Below are positions 8,095-17,265 of a stretch of DNA of 64,000 nt, piece after piece. Location: the NCBI RefSeq assembly GCF_000166415.1, contig NC_014654.1, positions 868,001 to 932,000 of the forward strand, read 5' to 3'. This DNA is from Halanaerobium hydrogeniformans (GTDB taxonomy: Bacteria; Bacillota; Halanaerobiia; Halanaerobiales; Halanaerobiaceae). Position 1 is the stretch's first letter, and every line of letters starts with the position of its first letter. The translations under genes and the position numbers were made by a program. The notes under the pieces were generated by a model that saw only the letters and a list, made by a program, of their open reading frames with translations, was not told the origin of the DNA and did no database searches.

Positions 8095-8715
8095 ATGATT
8101 AAAAATATAGTGTTTGACCTGGGGAATGTCCTCTTAGACTTTGATCCGGAAAGTTATTTGGCTGATCTAGAGTATGATGAACAGCAAAAAATGGAAATTA
8201 AAAAAGCTGTTTTTGCCAGTCCCGAATGGCTGCAGCTGGACAGGGGAAGCCTTAACTTTGCTGAAGCTAAAAAGAAAATGATCGCGAGAAATCCCCATTT
8301 AGCGCCTGAGATAGAAAATGTAGTGGATGGCTGGGAAAAAATACTTAGTTTGAAAGAAGATACTCTTTTAATTTTAAAAGAGCTGGCTCAAAAAGATTAT
8401 CAGCTTTATGTGCTTTCTAATTTTCATCAGAAAGCTTTTGCTTATGTTCATGAAAAATATGATTTTTTCAGTTATTTTTCTGGGATTGTTATTTCTTCTG
8501 AGGTAGGGATGATCAAACCAGAAAAAGAAATTTATTCTTATTTATTAAATGAATATCAATTAAAAGCAGAAGAAACTTTATTTATTGATGATACACTGGC
8601 TAACATTGAAGCAGCTCAAAGCAAGGGGATAAAAGGAATTCATTTTCAAACAGCAGAAATGTTAAAAGAAGAGTTGCAATATTATTTCGAATCAGTAGAA
8701 TCTTTAGGGGAGTGA
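8095..8715 (+). CDS. HAD superfamily phosphatase (YihX-like, subfamily IA)
   Basis: 206 residues with the four haloacid-dehalogenase motifs: FDLGNVL with nucleophile Asp8, LSNFH (motif II), a Lys in GMIKPEKEIY (motif III) and FIDDTLANIEAA (motif IV). The FDLGNVLLD variant and length resemble YihX-type sugar-phosphate phosphatases, which act for instance on glucose-1-phosphate; the physiological substrate here is not known. It lies 4 bp upstream of the mechanosensitive channel gene and shares its transcript. Given the glycogen and sucrose genes nearby, a sugar-phosphate substrate is a reasonable but untested idea. Confidence 0.8.
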   Translation: MIKNIVFDLGNVLLDFDPESYLADLEYDEQQKMEIKKAVFASPEWLQLDRGSLNFAEAKKKMIARNPHLAPEIENVVDGWEKILSLKEDTLLILKELAQKDYQLYVLSNFHQKAFAYVHEKYDFFSYFSGIVISSEVGMIKPEKEIYSYLLNEYQLKAEETLFIDDTLANIEAAQSKGIKGIHFQTAEMLKEELQYYFESVESLGE

Positions 8716-8719
8716 GGCT

Positions 8720-10075
8720 ATGTTTGAAGGCATCGAACCGGATTATGTTTATCATCAATTAATTGAAATTATAGAAAATTATCTTTTGGTTCGAACAAAT
8801 TTAATAGAATTAATTATTTTTCTTATAATGATTTTTGCAGCTTATTTTTTAAGCAAAATAACTGCAACTAGAATAGAAGAATTACTTAAAAAAATAAAGT
8901 TTTTTAAAGAAAATAAGATAAAAAGGGCTGTTAATAGACTGTTATTGCCTTTAATTTTAATGCTTTTGATTTCTGCTTATTATGTTATTGCAGCTGTTTT
9001 AAATCTACCATTAGCAGTAATCAGTATTTTTGCGAATCTTGTTACAGCCTGGTTGATCGTCAAATCTATAACTCTGTTTTTTCCTAAAAAGAAAATGTTT
9101 AAATTTCTATCAGTTTTAATTTGGATAATTGCCGCTTTAAGAATTCTTAATATTTATGAAGAAACGATTAGCTTTTTGGATAGTCTTGCTTTTAGAAGTG
9201 GCAACCTGAGAGTCTCAGTTTTACTTATTGCCCAGTCGTTAATTATTTTCAGTATATTATTATGGGCTGCTGATAGAATAAGCAGGATCGTTAGTAGACA
9301 GATTAATAAAAATACGGACCTTACTCCTTCGGTCAGGGTTTTATTAAATAAAATTGCTAAATTTTTGATCTTCACCGCTGCAGCTTTATTTGCCTTAAGT
9401 TCACTGGGAATTGATTTAGGTGCTTTTGCCTTCCTTGGTGGTGCTGTTGGTGTTGGTTTAGGTTTCGGGCTGCAGAAAATTGTATCTAATTTTATCAGTG
9501 GAATAATTATCTTGGCTGATAAATCCATTAAACCCGGGGATGTTGTAGAAATCGGTGATGTTTATGGCTGGGTTAGGGAACTTGATACCCGTTTCGTCTC
9601 TGTGGTTACCCAGGCAGGCAAGGAATTTCTGATTCCAAATGAGGATTTTATAACTAAAAAGGTAATTAACTGGTCATATAGTGATAACCTGGTTCGGGTT
9701 AATGTAGAAGTTGGTGTTTCCTATGATAGTGATTTAAGACTGGTTGAAGAACTGATTCTAAAAGCTTCAGAGGGGAAAAAAAGAATCTTGGATTCTCCTA
9801 AACCAAGCTGTTTGCTGATGGAATTTGCTGATAGCTCTGTAAACTTTGAGCTGCGATTCTGGATTAGTGATCCACAAAATGGGATCCATTCAATTCAAAG
9901 TGATGTACTCTTATCCATCTGGGATAATTTTAAAGAACATGATATAGAAATTCCATTTCCGCAGAGAGATTATCATCTTAGATCTATGTCTGAATCTATA
10001 TCTGAATCTATTAACAAAAATTTGGCTGGTTTGGGCAAAAATTCAAAACAAGAAGATAATATTGAGCAAGAATAA
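8720..10075 (+). CDS. MscS-family mechanosensitive ion channel
   Basis: 451-residue membrane protein. About four N-terminal hydrophobic segments precede the pore-lining TM3 and the MscS beta domain signature (GAVGVGLGFGLQKIVSNFISGIIIL, then ADKSIKPGDVVEIGDVYGWV, given here in two parts). The C-terminal domain is the usual mixed vestibule region, ending in a charged, Ser/Glu-rich tail. Such channels release solutes on hypo-osmotic shock, fitting an organism from saline habitats. It is larger than E. coli MscS (286 aa) because of extra N-terminal helices. Start ATG 8720 is preceded by GGGGAG, 4 bp after the HAD phosphatase. Confidence 0.88.
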   Translation: MFEGIEPDYVYHQLIEIIENYLLVRTNLIELIIFLIMIFAAYFLSKITATRIEELLKKIKFFKENKIKRAVNRLLLPLILMLLISAYYVIAAVLNLPLAVISIFANLVTAWLIVKSITLFFPKKKMFKFLSVLIWIIAALRILNIYEETISFLDSLAFRSGNLRVSVLLIAQSLIIFSILLWAADRISRIVSRQINKNTDLTPSVRVLLNKIAKFLIFTAAALFALSSLGIDLGAFAFLGGAVGVGLGFGLQKIVSNFISGIIILADKSIKPGDVVEIGDVYGWVRELDTRFVSVVTQAGKEFLIPNEDFITKKVINWSYSDNLVRVNVEVGVSYDSDLRLVEELILKASEGKKRILDSPKPSCLLMEFADSSVNFELRFWISDPQNGIHSIQSDVLLSIWDNFKEHDIEIPFPQRDYHLRSMSESISESINKNLAGLGKNSKQEDNIEQE

Positions 10076-10104
10076 TTTGAAAACTGGATTAAGGAGGCTA
10101 ATTT

Positions 10105-10653
10105 ATGGGAAAAATTTTAATTCCACTTGCTGAAGGTTTTGAAGAAATAGAGGCGGTTACCAATATCGATGTTTTAAGAAGAGCTGGTCTTGAGGTTGTT
10201 ACTGCAGGAATTGGTGGCAGAGAAATCATGGGAGATCATGCTATAAAAGTAGAAGCAGATGAAAAAATCGAGAATATTGACAGTGCCGATATTTCTGCGG
10301 TGGTTTTACCTGGTGGTATGCCTGGAGCTGCTAACTTAAGAGATAGTGAAGAACTCTTAGAGATAATCAGGGATGTTAATAATAGAGGTGACCTGTGTGC
10401 AGCGATTTGTGCTGCTCCAATTGTTTTAGAAGCAGCAGGAATATTAGAAGGTAAAAAAGCTACCAGTTATCCAGGTTTTGATGAAGAGATGCAGTCTGCT
10501 GATTATCAGGAAAAAAAGCTTGTTATAGATGGTAATATTATAACCTCTCGTGGCCCTGGACTTGCCCTTGAGTTTGCTCTAAATATAGTTGAGTATTTAG
10601 TAGATAGTGATAAAAGTGAGCAGCTAAAAAATGCGATGCTCTTTCAGGGCTAA
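10105..10653 (+). CDS. DJ-1/PfpI family protein
   Basis: 182 residues. It has the nucleophile-elbow motif AAICAAP with Cys102 as the conserved reactive cysteine, and the N-terminal LAEGFEEIEA block holding the partner glutamate, as in the DJ-1/YajL/ThiJ subfamily. Such proteins act on methylglyoxal or protect against glycation and oxidation; which role applies is debated for the family. AAGGAGG lies 7 nt before the ATG, 29 bp after the channel gene, so probably same transcript. A bidirectional terminator follows. Confidence 0.88.
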   Translation: MGKILIPLAEGFEEIEAVTNIDVLRRAGLEVVTAGIGGREIMGDHAIKVEADEKIENIDSADISAVVLPGGMPGAANLRDSEELLEIIRDVNNRGDLCAAICAAPIVLEAAGILEGKKATSYPGFDEEMQSADYQEKKLVIDGNIITSRGPGLALEFALNIVEYLVDSDKSEQLKNAMLFQG

Positions 10654-10696
10654 ATATTCAATTTTAAAGCAATAATAAAATAATTGCCGATAAGAA

Positions 10697-10723
10697 AACC
10701 CCGTTCTTTAGAACGGGGTTTTT
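10697..10723. terminator. Bidirectional terminator between convergent genes
   Basis: AACCCCGTTC (10697-10706) pairs with GAACGGGGTT (10711-10720) over a TTTA loop, flanked by A run on the left and T run on the right, so it can serve both the DJ-1 gene (plus) and glgP (minus). Confidence 0.88.
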
Positions 10724-10768
10724 ATTTGCTAAATTTAAATCAGCAAGTTATTATATTAGCTTTTTGTG

Positions 10769-12382
10769 TTATTCACTAACATACATTTCTTCATAATATC
10801 TTTCCACCATTTTTTTAGCAGAAAATCTTTCATAAGTTGATTGCACACTTTCAAACATCATATCCTGCCAGCGATCTTTGTTTGCATAAAAGGTAGGAAT
10901 TACATCATTGAATAGAACCCTATAGAGAGCGTAAAGATCACTTTCATCCTGGCCTTCACCTTCATAGCCATCTCCAAATTGCCAGCCGTTAATCCCGTGC
11001 TCACAACCTTCGACCCACCAACCATCAAGTATACTGAGGTTGAGACCACCATTCATGGCAGCTTTCATACCTGAAGTACCACTTGCTTCTAGAGGTTTAC
11101 GGGGGTTGTTCAGCCATACATCAACACCACGGGTCAGCATTCTTCCAGTTTCCATATTATAATCTTCTAAGAAAACTACACTATTTGGGAATTGTTTTGC
11201 TTTTTTAACAATATTAGCTACGATGTTTTTACCATTATCATCTGTTGGATGTGCTTTACCTGAGAATACTAATTGAATATCACCACATTCTAAATAAGGA
11301 TCGATCACATCTGATTTTTGAAAAATAAGATTTGGTCTTTTATATGCTGTAGCTCTTCTTGCAAAACCAATAATAAGCTTATTGGGATCAAGTTGTGCTC
11401 CATTAGTTTCTTTTATATAATCTACCAATTCATTTTTCATCTCTTGATGTTTTTCAACAATTTTCTCCTTGTTATCAACATTATCTCTAATTCTTTTGTC
11501 AACCCAGGTACTTCTGTGTACACCATTCGTAATTGAGATTATTGGTGATTTTCCTGTAACATCTTTCCACATTTCTCGAGCTGTTTGACCGTGTAATTTT
11601 GCAACACCATTAGAGATTCTAGAGAGGCGTAAGCCTGCCACTGTCATTCCAAAAGGGCTGTCTCCAATTTCTTTCATCTGTTCTCTTGTCAGGCTATTAA
11701 AGGCACCCATTTTTTCTAAGCTATCTAAGCTATGAGCCTCATTACCTTCTTTAACAGGGGTGTGGGTTGTAAAGACAATATCTTCTTTAACAGTTTTCCA
11801 GGCTTCATGGAAATCCATTCCGTTTTCCATTTTTTCTCTGATTAATTCTGTACCTGCTAAAGCTGCATGTCCTTCATTGAAGTGATAAATATCAATGTTA
11901 AGGCCTAATTTTCTAATTGCCTTAACTCCACCAATTCCCAGAACAATCTCCTGAGCAATTCTTTTTTCATTAAAACCATCATAAAGTCCGTCAGTTATGT
12001 TCTGGAATTTCTTGTTTTCAGCTAAGTTAGCATCGAGAAGGTAAAGGGTTGCATTATCAAATTTATCAACTTTCCAGATTTTAAGTGTTACATCTTGATC
12101 CTTAACTTTTACGGTAACTTTTTCTCCTGTATCAACTGCATGTTCATAATTTCTTTTTTGGATAGGATGTTTATCAACAGGACGTCCATCTTTATTTATA
12201 ACCTGCTTAGAATATCCTTTTTTCCACAAAAGACCAATTCCTGTAATAGGATAAGAATATTCTTTTGCTGCCTTTAAAATGTCTCCTGCCAAGATTCCTA
12301 GTCCACCTGCATAAATCCTCATATCTTCATCTAAACCATATTCCATACAAAAATATGCTGTATGGGGTTTGCTGTTGTTCAT
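10769..12382 (-). CDS. glgP: Alpha-glucan (glycogen/maltodextrin) phosphorylase, short GT35 type
   Basis: Cleaves alpha-1,4-glucan ends with phosphate to glucose-1-phosphate, using PLP as cofactor. At 537 aa it is of the short phosphorylase type rather than the 800-residue glycogen phosphorylase. Motifs: N-terminal AYFCMEYGL and YAGGLGILAGD, HFNEGHAAL, TNGVHRSTW, the GFARRATAYKR block, and the PLP-lysine region EASGTSGMKAAMNGG. It is transcribed toward the terminator at 10.7 kb, has its own promoter just after sps, and a GGAGTGAAGTAG ribosome site. Its position beside sucrose and glycogen genes fits use of storage polymer or of imported maltodextrin. Confidence 0.92.
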   Translation of the reverse strand: MNNSKPHTAYFCMEYGLDEDMRIYAGGLGILAGDILKAAKEYSYPITGIGLLWKKGYSKQVINKDGRPVDKHPIQKRNYEHAVDTGEKVTVKVKDQDVTLKIWKVDKFDNATLYLLDANLAENKKFQNITDGLYDGFNEKRIAQEIVLGIGGVKAIRKLGLNIDIYHFNEGHAALAGTELIREKMENGMDFHEAWKTVKEDIVFTTHTPVKEGNEAHSLDSLEKMGAFNSLTREQMKEIGDSPFGMTVAGLRLSRISNGVAKLHGQTAREMWKDVTGKSPIISITNGVHRSTWVDKRIRDNVDNKEKIVEKHQEMKNELVDYIKETNGAQLDPNKLIIGFARRATAYKRPNLIFQKSDVIDPYLECGDIQLVFSGKAHPTDDNGKNIVANIVKKAKQFPNSVVFLEDYNMETGRMLTRGVDVWLNNPRKPLEASGTSGMKAAMNGGLNLSILDGWWVEGCEHGINGWQFGDGYEGEGQDESDLYALYRVLFNDVIPTFYANKDRWQDMMFESVQSTYERFSAKKMVERYYEEMYVSE

Positions 12383-12485
12383 CTACTTCACTCCTTTTTA
12401 ATATTAAAACTTTTCCCAAATATAATAAATTAATATAGATCCAAAATGCCTACCTTTTTTACAATTTATAAGTATGCATCTATTT

Positions 12486-12513
12486 ATTATAACAAATTCT
12501 CAGCAAATGTCTA
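12486..12513 (-). promoter_or_regulatory. Predicted promoter of glgP
   Basis: On the minus strand TAGACA (12513-12508) and TATAAT (12491-12486) are 16 bp apart, lying immediately after the end of the sucrose-phosphate synthase gene and about 100 bp before glgP. Confidence 0.4.
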
Positions 12514-13995
12514 TTATTTTAGTACATTTTGGTTAAATTTTTCTAATAGTTTATGTTCATTATCACTATCTGGTAGGAAAAAATAACTTGGTATATCACT
12601 GTGATCAACCGGAATTTTAAATTCTAGACCTTTTTCTATAGCTGCTATATATCTTTTTGCTGTCTGCTTCCAGGTATATTTGCTTTCAACCCGCTTTATT
12701 GCTTTTTTCTGATATTTCTCCCAGACATCTTTTTTACCGAGAATCTTTTTTAGACCTCTAGCAATATCAGCTGAATCTTCAGGATCAATTAGTATTCCAT
12801 ACTCATCATCTTCCATAATTTCTTTTTGCCCACCATTTTTGGTCACAACTGCTGGTAATCCTGCGGCCATAGCTTCAACTGGGGCTAAACCAAATGGCTC
12901 ATAAAATGAAGTCAGAGAAAAAACAGATTCTTTCTCTGCCAGGAAGGCATAGCATTCAGAAAGCTCTTTTTGGCTTGAAATTGGAAACATACTTACTTTT
13001 CCTTCAAGGTTATTTTCAGCGATAATTTTCATTATCTTAGCTAAGATTTCTTTTTCTTCTCCACCTGCAGCACTGTAATCTTCAAATGGATTTTCAATAC
13101 CTCTTAATGTTATAATAAGGTTTGCAATTTCCTGCAGTTTTTTATCTGCAGCAAAAGCTTTAACAAGGCTGATATGATTTTTCTTTTGATCAAGTCTACT
13201 GGCAGAAATTACGCAGGGCAATTCAGTCCGTTCTGCACTAAGATCTCTATTTAGATAATTGGCCAATTTTTCAGCAGTTTCCTGGCTATAATTGCCATCA
13301 AAGACTGTAGTATTTACCCCCGGTGGAATTACGGAAAACTTTTTGTCATCCTCAACTACAGCTGCTCCCTCATAATAAGGGTGAGAGTACTGCTCATATC
13401 TTTCCTGTGAGGTGCTAACTATGATTTGATTGCAATATTTCATTGCCAATCTTTCTGCAACTATTCTAGAGTGGAACTTAAATCTCTCTATTAACTCATT
13501 ATAATTATCTTTACTAAAATTGAGTTTATCCATTTTTTGAGCACCTAAAGAATGGCCGGTAAAGGAAAAAGGAGTTTCCATTTTTTCTTTTAATAACACA
13601 CCGGCAAGACCGCCATCTCCATAGTGAGTTGTAAAGAAATCAGGAAAAACTCCTTCTTCATCATAAAAATCGGCAACTGCATCAACATATTCTTTAAGAT
13701 GAGGCCATAACTTTTCTTTTTCTAAAAATTTGTCACCACCAAAAGGAAGCCTGATTATTCTTAAGTTATCAGCTCCTTCATAACTATCATATAAATCACT
13801 AAATTCCGGCCATTTTGGATCATTAATTTGTCTTGTTACAATATCAACTTTAACTCCCAATTCTGCCATGGCTTTACTAACTTCCTTAACATAGACCAGT
13901 TGACCTCCAAAATCGGGATGTTCTGTCCAATAACTATCATCTTTATCAAAGTTTCCCTGTGGATTCAAAAAAGCAACATGTTTAATATCACTCAT
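12514..13995 (-). CDS. Sucrose-phosphate synthase-type glycosyltransferase (GT4)
   Basis: 493 residues with two Rossmann domains. The N-terminal GGQLVYVKEVSKAMAELG block is the acceptor-side signature of sucrose-phosphate and sucrose synthases; the C-terminal SFYEPFGLAPVEAMAAGLP contains the nucleotide-sugar E-x7-E motif. Size and organisation match the bacterial SPS of Halothermothrix orenii, which makes sucrose-6-phosphate from UDP-glucose and fructose-6-phosphate. Its ATG overlaps the last base of the sugar kinase stop region, so the two are co-translated. No sucrose-phosphatase gene is adjacent. Sucrose may serve as a compatible solute or a metabolic intermediate; a sucrose synthase activity is an alternative. 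Confidence 0.87.
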   Translation of the reverse strand: MSDIKHVAFLNPQGNFDKDDSYWTEHPDFGGQLVYVKEVSKAMAELGVKVDIVTRQINDPKWPEFSDLYDSYEGADNLRIIRLPFGGDKFLEKEKLWPHLKEYVDAVADFYDEEGVFPDFFTTHYGDGGLAGVLLKEKMETPFSFTGHSLGAQKMDKLNFSKDNYNELIERFKFHSRIVAERLAMKYCNQIIVSTSQERYEQYSHPYYEGAAVVEDDKKFSVIPPGVNTTVFDGNYSQETAEKLANYLNRDLSAERTELPCVISASRLDQKKNHISLVKAFAADKKLQEIANLIITLRGIENPFEDYSAAGGEEKEILAKIMKIIAENNLEGKVSMFPISSQKELSECYAFLAEKESVFSLTSFYEPFGLAPVEAMAAGLPAVVTKNGGQKEIMEDDEYGILIDPEDSADIARGLKKILGKKDVWEKYQKKAIKRVESKYTWKQTAKRYIAAIEKGLEFKIPVDHSDIPSYFFLPDSDNEHKLLEKFNQNVLK

Positions 13996-14990
13996 TAATT
14001 TTCTCCCCTTTCAGCCGGATTAATATTATAATATGACATAATTTCTAGAAGTGGTGGTATTGATGACAGGGCACCAACTCCCTGGATTTTGAAAGCTGCT
14101 ACTGCATTCCCCAATTTAGCTGATTCTTTAATAGTTAATGATCTTAAAATGCCACTTAAAAAACCAGACCAAAAAGAATCACCTGCTCCAGTTACATCAA
14201 TAACCTTTTCTGAAAAAACTTCTATATGTACGGGTTCGTTTTTTCCATCAGATACTAAGACTCCATCTTTACCTAAGGTTAAAATAACTATTTTGGCTCC
14301 ACATTGATGATATTTTTTAAGATAATTTTTTGGGGTATCTTTAGCAAATAAATGCTCTGCATCATCAAGTGAGGGTTTAATAAAATCGGATTTACTGATA
14401 ATGTCTTTAATGATTTGTTTGCCTTTTTCACCTTCAGGCCAGAGGCTGGCTCTAAAACTGGGATCAAAGGCCAGTAAAGTATCATTTTCAACTGCATAAT
14501 CAATAATTTTTAAAGCAGTTGATCTGGCAGGATTTTTTGAGAGAATAAAACTGCCGATAAAAAAGATTGAAGATTGATCAATTTTTTCATAAATTTCTTC
14601 TTCAAGTTCAATATTAATATCTGCACCTCTGTAAGCTAACCAGGAGGGTGTAGCTTTACTTTTATTAACGAAAATTACCGGTGTAGCGGCAGAACTGTCT
14701 ATTTGAAGACAGTCTAAGTTAACTCTTTCATCTTTTAAAATATCTTTTAAATAATCTCCAAAGGCATCATCTCCTATTCTCGATATAAAAGCAGTTTGAT
14801 TGTCCAGTCTCTGTGAATTAACAAGAACATTGGCAGGAGAACCACCAAAATATCTTGTGAAATTAATACACTCTTTTAAAGGAGCTTCCTCACGAGAGAT
14901 CATATCAAGAAGAACCTCACCAAAAGCTGTTATATCGATAGGTTTTTTCTCAGGGTATAAGCGATCATAAATACTTAACAATAGTCTCAC
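13995..14990 (-). CDS. PfkB-family sugar kinase, probably fructokinase
   Basis: PfkB/ribokinase fold: FGEVLLDM at the N-terminus, YFGGSPANVLVN (signature 1) and DVTGAGDSFWSGFL (signature 2, with the catalytic Asp). Co-expressed with sucrose-phosphate synthase, so phosphorylation of fructose is the best guess. Two starts are possible: GTG 14990, which overlaps the ribosome site, or TTG 14981, which sits 4-5 nt after GAGGTGAG and is better spaced; the latter would remove three residues. Total length 328-331 aa, normal for fructokinases. An unusual short N-terminal extension (IYDRLYPEKKPI) precedes the usual start of the fold. Confidence 0.83.
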   Translation of the reverse strand: MRLLLSIYDRLYPEKKPIDITAFGEVLLDMISREEAPLKECINFTRYFGGSPANVLVNSQRLDNQTAFISRIGDDAFGDYLKDILKDERVNLDCLQIDSSAATPVIFVNKSKATPSWLAYRGADINIELEEEIYEKIDQSSIFFIGSFILSKNPARSTALKIIDYAVENDTLLAFDPSFRASLWPEGEKGKQIIKDIISKSDFIKPSLDDAEHLFAKDTPKNYLKKYHQCGAKIVILTLGKDGVLVSDGKNEPVHIEVFSEKVIDVTGAGDSFWSGFLSGILRSLTIKESAKLGNAVAAFKIQGVGALSSIPPLLEIMSYYNINPAERGEN

Positions 14991-15183
14991 CTCAGTGTTA
15001 ATTATTATACTTCCTATCTAATCATTATTTCTACATAAATTTTAAATAACCTGTTTTTTTTGGAGATTAATATATTCTCTGGGCAGGAAATGAGTATTTA
15101 ATAAAGAATTAGTAATAAAATAGCAGGGTATATTGATATTTATTGATGTTTACAAAACTGTAATTATTTTGGGGATGGTTTAA

Positions 15184-17103
15184 ATGCTAAAAGAAAAAGT
15201 TAACAGGCGGGCTGCTAAACTCTATTATTCTGGTGATGATCTAGGTTTTACATTCGATTCTAAAAAAATATATTATAGAATTTGGTCACCTCCGGCTCAA
15301 GCTGCAGCAATAGAAATTTATGATGATGATAAAGGCAAAAAGAAAATTGAAGAATATAAATTAGAGCGATCTATAAGTGATACCTGGAAGGTTAAACTAC
15401 CTTTAAGTGTTTACGGTAAATATTATCGTCTCAGATTAAGGACACCAAAACAGGAGTTTAATTTTGTTGATCCCTGGGTTAAAGCTGTTGGTACAAACAG
15501 TAAATATGGTTTAATAGTTGATCCTTCAAAAGTTAATCCACCTACCTGGAAAGAAGATAAGAAAGTCGAAATAGAGGATCCGGTTGATGCAGTTATTTAT
15601 GAACTCCATGTTAAAGATTTCTCCATTTCTAAAGAAAGTGGGATGAGAAATAGGGGTAAATATACAGCTTTTACTGAAAGACATAGTGTTAATCAGGAGG
15701 GAATGTTAACCGGTATTTCTCACTTAAAAGAACTGGGTATTACCCATGTGCATCTTCTACCAGTCTTTGATTTTTGTACTGTTGATGATCTAGATAAAAA
15801 AGATTATAATTGGGGCTATGATCCACTATATTATATGGTTCCTGAAGGTTCATACTCATCAAATCCCAGCAATGAAAGCAGGATTTATGAGTTTAAAAAA
15901 ATGGTTAAAACTCTTCATTCTTATGGGATTGGAGTGATTATGGATGTAGTCTATAATCATACATACCAAACTGAAGATTCACCCTTCCAAAAAATATTTC
16001 CAAATTATTTTTACAGGTTTACTGAAGACGGAGAATTTGCCAATGCTTCTGGTTGTGGTAATGAAATAGCAACCGAGCGCGAAATGATGCGCAAATTTAT
16101 TTTAGACTCTTTATTATATTGGAGTCGCGAATACCACATTGATGGTTTTCGCTTTGATTTGATGTCTGCTATTGATCGAGAAACGATGCTTTTGGCATCA
16201 GAGAAGTTAAGACGAGAAAACCCTTCGGTTTTAATTTATGGAGAACCATGGACTGCTCTTGAGCCACAGCTGAGCAATTATCAGCAGATTAAAAAGGGTG
16301 ATCAAAAAGGTACGGGTATTTCAGTTTTTAATGATGATTATCGTTCTGCGATTAAAGGAGATAATGATGGGATTGGAAAGGGCTTTGTTCAGGGTAAAAT
16401 AGGTCTTGAGAGACAGATAAATGAGGGGATCATCGGTTCTGTTGGTCTTGCTGAAAGAAGGCTGCATGGCTTTGCCCATTATCCGAGTGAAACAATTAAT
16501 TATGTTGAATCTCATGATAATCTTACCCTTTGGGATAAACTGGCCCGCTGTTGTCCTGGTGCTGATGAGGAAGAACGCAAAAAAATGCATAAATTGGCTA
16601 TGGTAATCCTTTTAACTTCACAGGGGGTACCATTTGTTTTAGCAGGAACTGAATTTTTAAGAACAAAGTTCGGTGATCATAACAGCTATAATTCAGGGAT
16701 AGATATTAATGAGCTTAAATGGGAACGTAAAACCACTTATAGAGATCATTTTAATTATGTCAAAGGTTTAATCAATTTACGCAGCCACCATCCTGCTTTC
16801 AGGATGAAAACGAAAGAGGAGATAAGAAAAAATATAGAATTTATCAATTCACCTTTTGGTACTGTAGGTTATGGCATTTATAACAATGCAAATGGTGATG
16901 CCTGGAATAAAATATTGGTACTTTTAAATCCTTCTCATGAATGGAAACAGTTTTTTCTGCCAGAACATGGCACCTGGGCCATCGTCGTTGATGAGCAGGA
17001 AGCTGGTACTGAACCGATTAGATTTTTTCACTCTGATGAGGTTGTTGTCCCACCTATTACAGGAATGGTGATTTATTCTGAAGATCTTGTTTTAGGGTAT
17101 TAG
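15184..17103 (+). CDS. pulA: Type I pullulanase (GH13 debranching enzyme)
   Basis: Hydrolyses alpha-1,6 links in pullulan, limit dextrins and glycogen. 639 residues: an N-terminal CBM48-like beta domain (about 20-115), then the GH13 barrel. The type I pullulanase marker YNWGYDP is present. Catalytic residues are visible: nucleophile Asp325 in GFRFDLM, acid/base Glu354 in YGEPW, and Asp445 in VESHDN. There is no signal peptide, so the enzyme is cytoplasmic and should act on stored glycogen or imported dextrins together with glgP. It is divergent from the fructokinase-SPS pair and ends in TAG. Confidence 0.92.
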   Translation: MLKEKVNRRAAKLYYSGDDLGFTFDSKKIYYRIWSPPAQAAAIEIYDDDKGKKKIEEYKLERSISDTWKVKLPLSVYGKYYRLRLRTPKQEFNFVDPWVKAVGTNSKYGLIVDPSKVNPPTWKEDKKVEIEDPVDAVIYELHVKDFSISKESGMRNRGKYTAFTERHSVNQEGMLTGISHLKELGITHVHLLPVFDFCTVDDLDKKDYNWGYDPLYYMVPEGSYSSNPSNESRIYEFKKMVKTLHSYGIGVIMDVVYNHTYQTEDSPFQKIFPNYFYRFTEDGEFANASGCGNEIATEREMMRKFILDSLLYWSREYHIDGFRFDLMSAIDRETMLLASEKLRRENPSVLIYGEPWTALEPQLSNYQQIKKGDQKGTGISVFNDDYRSAIKGDNDGIGKGFVQGKIGLERQINEGIIGSVGLAERRLHGFAHYPSETINYVESHDNLTLWDKLARCCPGADEEERKKMHKLAMVILLTSQGVPFVLAGTEFLRTKFGDHNSYNSGIDINELKWERKTTYRDHFNYVKGLINLRSHHPAFRMKTKEEIRKNIEFINSPFGTVGYGIYNNANGDAWNKILVLLNPSHEWKQFFLPEHGTWAIVVDEQEAGTEPIRFFHSDEVVVPPITGMVIYSEDLVLGY

Positions 17104-17141
17104 AGATTCAAAATACTTGTATAAAAATATTTTCTGTGATA

Positions 17142-17170
17142 AAATTCAATTACTAAACTGAATTTTTTTT
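17142..17170 (+). terminator. Probable weak terminator after pulA
   Basis: AAATTCA (17142-17148) pairs with TGAATTT (17159-17165), then a T run. AT-rich stem, so modest strength. Confidence 0.5.
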
Positions 17171-17265
17171 ATATTTTCGCAATTAAAAATATAAAAATTT
17201 TGGTTTTTAATAAATTTTTTAAAAATCTAAATTTTAAAGAAAGAAAGGAGAAGCGAGTATAACTT

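Noticed and set aside
8095-8715. HAD phosphatase as the missing sucrose-phosphatase
   Set aside because: Its motifs and length fit the YihX-like group and it lies in another operon; sucrose-phosphatases have a different HAD subfamily cap and more distinctive motifs.
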